Assembly: GCA_018715065.1 (NCBI GenBank)
Contig: DVMJ01000072.1
Coordinates: 1-7,794 of the forward strand
Direction of reading: 5' to 3'
Source of the DNA: Fimiplasma intestinipullorum
Lineage (GTDB): Bacteria; Bacillota_I; Bacilli_A; Erysipelotrichales; Coprobacillaceae
Length of the DNA stretch: 7,794 nt
Positions within the stretch are counted from its first letter, which is position 1, and each line of letters begins with the position of its first letter. Position numbers and translations under genes: made by a program. Positions 7,104-7,794 of this stretch are shown in pieces. Under the pieces are notes generated by a model. The model made no database searches. It worked only from the letters and a program-made list of their open reading frames with translations, and was not told the DNA's origin.

Positions 7104-7334
7104 TTATGCATTCTGATCGATGTAATCAACGATCTGCTGAACAGTTGAAATTGTAGTTGAAACTTCATCAGGAATTTCAATTCCGAATTCATCTTCGATC
7201 GCCATGATTAATTCAACCGCCTCTAATGAATCCGCATCCAAGTCTTCTTTTAAGTTAGCTTCTAAAGTCACTTGATCTGCATCGCAGCTTAAGCTATCAA
7301 CAATAATATTCTTTACACGTTCAAAAGTTGTCAT
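7104..7334 (-). CDS. acpP: Acyl carrier protein
   Basis: This small acidic protein of 76 residues carries the growing acyl chain on a 4'-phosphopantetheine arm and is the shared substrate carrier of FabD, FabH, FabK and the other synthase enzymes. The attachment motif DADSLEAVEL is intact with the modified Ser at residue 36, preceded by NLKEDLDADS and followed by the helix II/III residues IEDEFGIEIPDE, which form the usual recognition surface. Length and acidity are those of primary-metabolism ACPs, and placement at the head of a fab/acc operon excludes a specialised ACP such as DltC. The ATG at 7334 has a consensus AGGAGG at 7344-7349, 9 nt upstream, the strongest ribosome binding site in the window, which fits the high abundance ACP normally has. 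It is the first gene after the promoter and operator array. Confidence 0.98.
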   Translation of the reverse strand: MTTFERVKNIIVDSLSCDADQVTLEANLKEDLDADSLEAVELIMAIEDEFGIEIPDEVSTTISTVQQIVDYIDQNA

Positions 7335-7369
7335 GATTTATTTCCTCCTCAATTCGTTTGACAGGTGTA

Positions 7370-7398
7370 ATTATAATCATTTTGACATTCAAAGTAAA
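7370..7398 (-). promoter_or_regulatory. Sigma-A-type promoter P1 of the acpP-acc-fab operon
   Basis: On the minus strand there is a perfect -10 box TATAAT (7370-7375) and a -35 box TTTACT (7393-7398; four of six match TTGACA), separated by 17 bp. The start site would be near 7363, giving a leader of about 28 nt with AGGAGG just before acpP. Nearly the whole spacer is occupied by a TTTGA-N3-TCAAA palindrome, so a protein bound there would directly block RNA polymerase. Assignment is by consensus match only. Confidence 0.75.
7381..7393. promoter_or_regulatory. FabT-like operator 1 (in the P1 spacer)
   Basis: The palindrome TTTGA-CAT-TCAAA lies between the -35 and -10 boxes of P1. With its flanks it resembles the published pneumococcal FabT box, AnTTTGATTATCAAATT. 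FabT is a MarR-family repressor that is helped by acyl-ACP and represses fab genes. Binding here would be expected to shut P1 off. The match is seen; the identity of the regulator is inferred, because no regulator gene lies in the window. Confidence 0.8.
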
Positions 7399-7401
7399 TA
7401 G

Positions 7402-7414
7402 TTTGAATATCAAA
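7402..7414. promoter_or_regulatory. FabT-like operator 2
   Basis: The palindrome TTTGA-ATA-TCAAA with flanks AG and AT is the closest of the three copies to the streptococcal FabT consensus. Its centre (7408) is 21 bp from that of operator 1 (7387), two helical turns, so dimers on both sites would face the same side of the DNA. It lies just upstream of the P1 -35 box and just downstream of the possible P2 -10 box. Confidence 0.8.
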
Positions 7415-7444
7415 ATTTTATTTTTTGAATACTTTGAACATCAA
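7415..7444 (-). promoter_or_regulatory. Possible second promoter P2
   Basis: On the minus strand TTGATG (7439-7444) and TAAAAT (7415-7420) are separated by 18 bp and could form a second sigma-A promoter upstream of P1. The -35 box lies inside operator 3 and the -10 box abuts operator 2, which would place both promoters under the same control. The region is very AT-rich, so chance matches are likely and the call is weak. Confidence 0.3.
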
Positions 7445-7445
7445 A
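7433..7445. promoter_or_regulatory. FabT-like operator 3
   Basis: The palindrome TTTGA-ACA-TCAAA is centred at 7439, 31 bp (about three helical turns) from operator 2. Its arms are identical to those of the other two copies, with only the three central bases differing. An extra TTTGA half-site without a partner lies at 7424-7428 between operators 2 and 3. Operator 3 overlaps the -35 box of the possible promoter P2. Confidence 0.75.
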
Positions 7446-7564
7446 ATAAATGGTCAAATCTTATTTTTTTGAAATATCCGATAAACGTAATGGCTTTCAG
7501 GCTTTTTTGTTTAGGATTAAGCGAAACCTCTTTTCATGTTTTTCATCTTTTGAAAAAGAAAATT

Positions 7565-7794
7565 TCATAGACCATCAGACACACTTGCGTTATTGTAGTA
7601 ATCTTTAAGCATTTTTCTAGTCATTACAATTGAGTAGCTGACGATTCTCATCATGGAGAACATAAGTTTGAAGCCTTTATATCTATGATTGAATCTCCAG
7701 GCATGTTCCTGTATATATCCATTGATATATTTCTTCGCTATGCCATGGTAGATTCCATCTATATTGCTTTTTATATTTGATATCTGTATATTTA
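7565..7794 (-). CDS. IS1595/ISXO2-like transposase, C-terminal fragment (enters from the window edge)
   Basis: An open frame of 75 codons runs from the right edge to a TGA at 7565-7567 on the minus strand. The protein fits the end of the ISXO2-like DDE transposase domain of the IS1595 family: IDGIYHGIAKKY (residues 11-22 of the fragment), then YIQEHAWRFNHRY (26-38), which is the typical Tyr-x3-Glu/His-x2-Trp/Phe-Arg-Phe-Asn-x-Arg signature just after the last catalytic acidic residue, and a short basic tail. The catalytic residues and N-terminal zinc-binding part are outside the window, so I cannot tell whether the gene is intact. Codon use differs from the fab genes, with many ATA (Ile) and AGA (Arg) codons and lower GC, consistent with a mobile origin. 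The outer end of the element should lie between 7446 and 7564, but I could not place its terminal repeat without the other end. Confidence 0.72.
   Translation of the reverse strand, partial: NIQISNIKSNIDGIYHGIAKKYINGYIQEHAWRFNHRYKGFKLMFSMMRIVSYSIVMTRKMLKDYYNNASVSDGL

Noticed and set aside
7335..7480. FapR operator, the Bacillus/Clostridium-type regulator of fatty-acid genes
   Set aside because: I looked for the TTAGTACC-type palindrome around the promoter and found none; the repeats present are TTTGA-N3-TCAAA.
7480..7564. Terminator or terminal inverted repeat for the transposase
   Set aside because: The stretch has A/T runs, a short TTTTTC/GAAAAA repeat and a direct repeat of GGCTTT, but no stable GC stem followed by a U-tract; the terminal repeat cannot be assigned without the other end of the element.
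7358..7570. Plus-strand 70-codon open frame across the operator region
   Set aside because: It is built from the AT-rich promoter and operator repeats, has no ribosome binding site, is Ile/Phe/Leu-rich without recognisable motifs, and runs through the boxes that better explain this DNA.
1..7794. CRISPR array, tRNA, rRNA or riboswitch
   Set aside because: No regularly spaced repeats, no cloverleaf or rRNA-like sequence seen; nearly all of the window is coding, and the only leader upstream of acpP is too short for a riboswitch.

Overview
The window is the front half of a type II fatty-acid synthesis operon of a low-to-medium GC Bacillota (Firmicutes), read entirely on the minus strand. A FabK-type (flavin) enoyl reductase, boxes resembling the streptococcal FabT operator, strong AGGAGG-like ribosome binding sites and split four-subunit acetyl-CoA carboxylase genes all point to Bacillota. 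The gene order (acc genes ahead of fabH) differs from the usual Streptococcus/Lactobacillales order. I lean towards an Erysipelotrichia-like gut Firmicute, but that is only a guess.

Layout, in direction of transcription (right to left). 7794-7565: C-terminal 75 codons of an IS1595/ISXO2-like transposase entering from the right edge, AT-rich and with different codon use. 7564-7335: non-coding region with a sigma-A-like promoter and three near-identical TTTGA-N3-TCAAA palindromes, one of them inside the -35/-10 spacer. 7334-7104: acpP (acyl carrier protein). 7100-7077: perfect 9-bp hairpin between acpP and accB. 7054-3471: accB, accC, accD, accA (the complete acetyl-CoA carboxylase). 3454-2531: fabH. 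2528-1584: fabK. 1606-536: a second FMN TIM-barrel oxidoreductase of the nitronate monooxygenase/FabK superfamily with a C-terminal cysteine cluster. 539-1: N-terminal half of fabD, cut by the left edge.

The genes form one pathway. AccABCD makes malonyl-CoA, FabD moves malonyl to the ACP encoded by acpP, FabH condenses it with acetyl-CoA (or a branched primer) to start the chain, and FabK carries out the last reduction of each cycle. FabG, FabF and FabZ are not here and probably follow beyond position 1. The genes are tightly packed, with two 4-bp ATGA overlaps, overlaps of 17 and 23 bp, and gaps of 2, 8 and 16 bp, so translational coupling is likely. The only larger gap is the 49 nt after acpP.

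Most of the window is well-understood core metabolism. The parts worth a second look are the phased operator array without a visible regulator gene, the acpP/accB hairpin, the tandem second flavoenzyme with conserved-looking cysteines, an Arg-to-Cys change in a FabK flavin-barrel motif, and the transposase directly upstream of the operon promoter. I found no convincing sign of a wholly new system.
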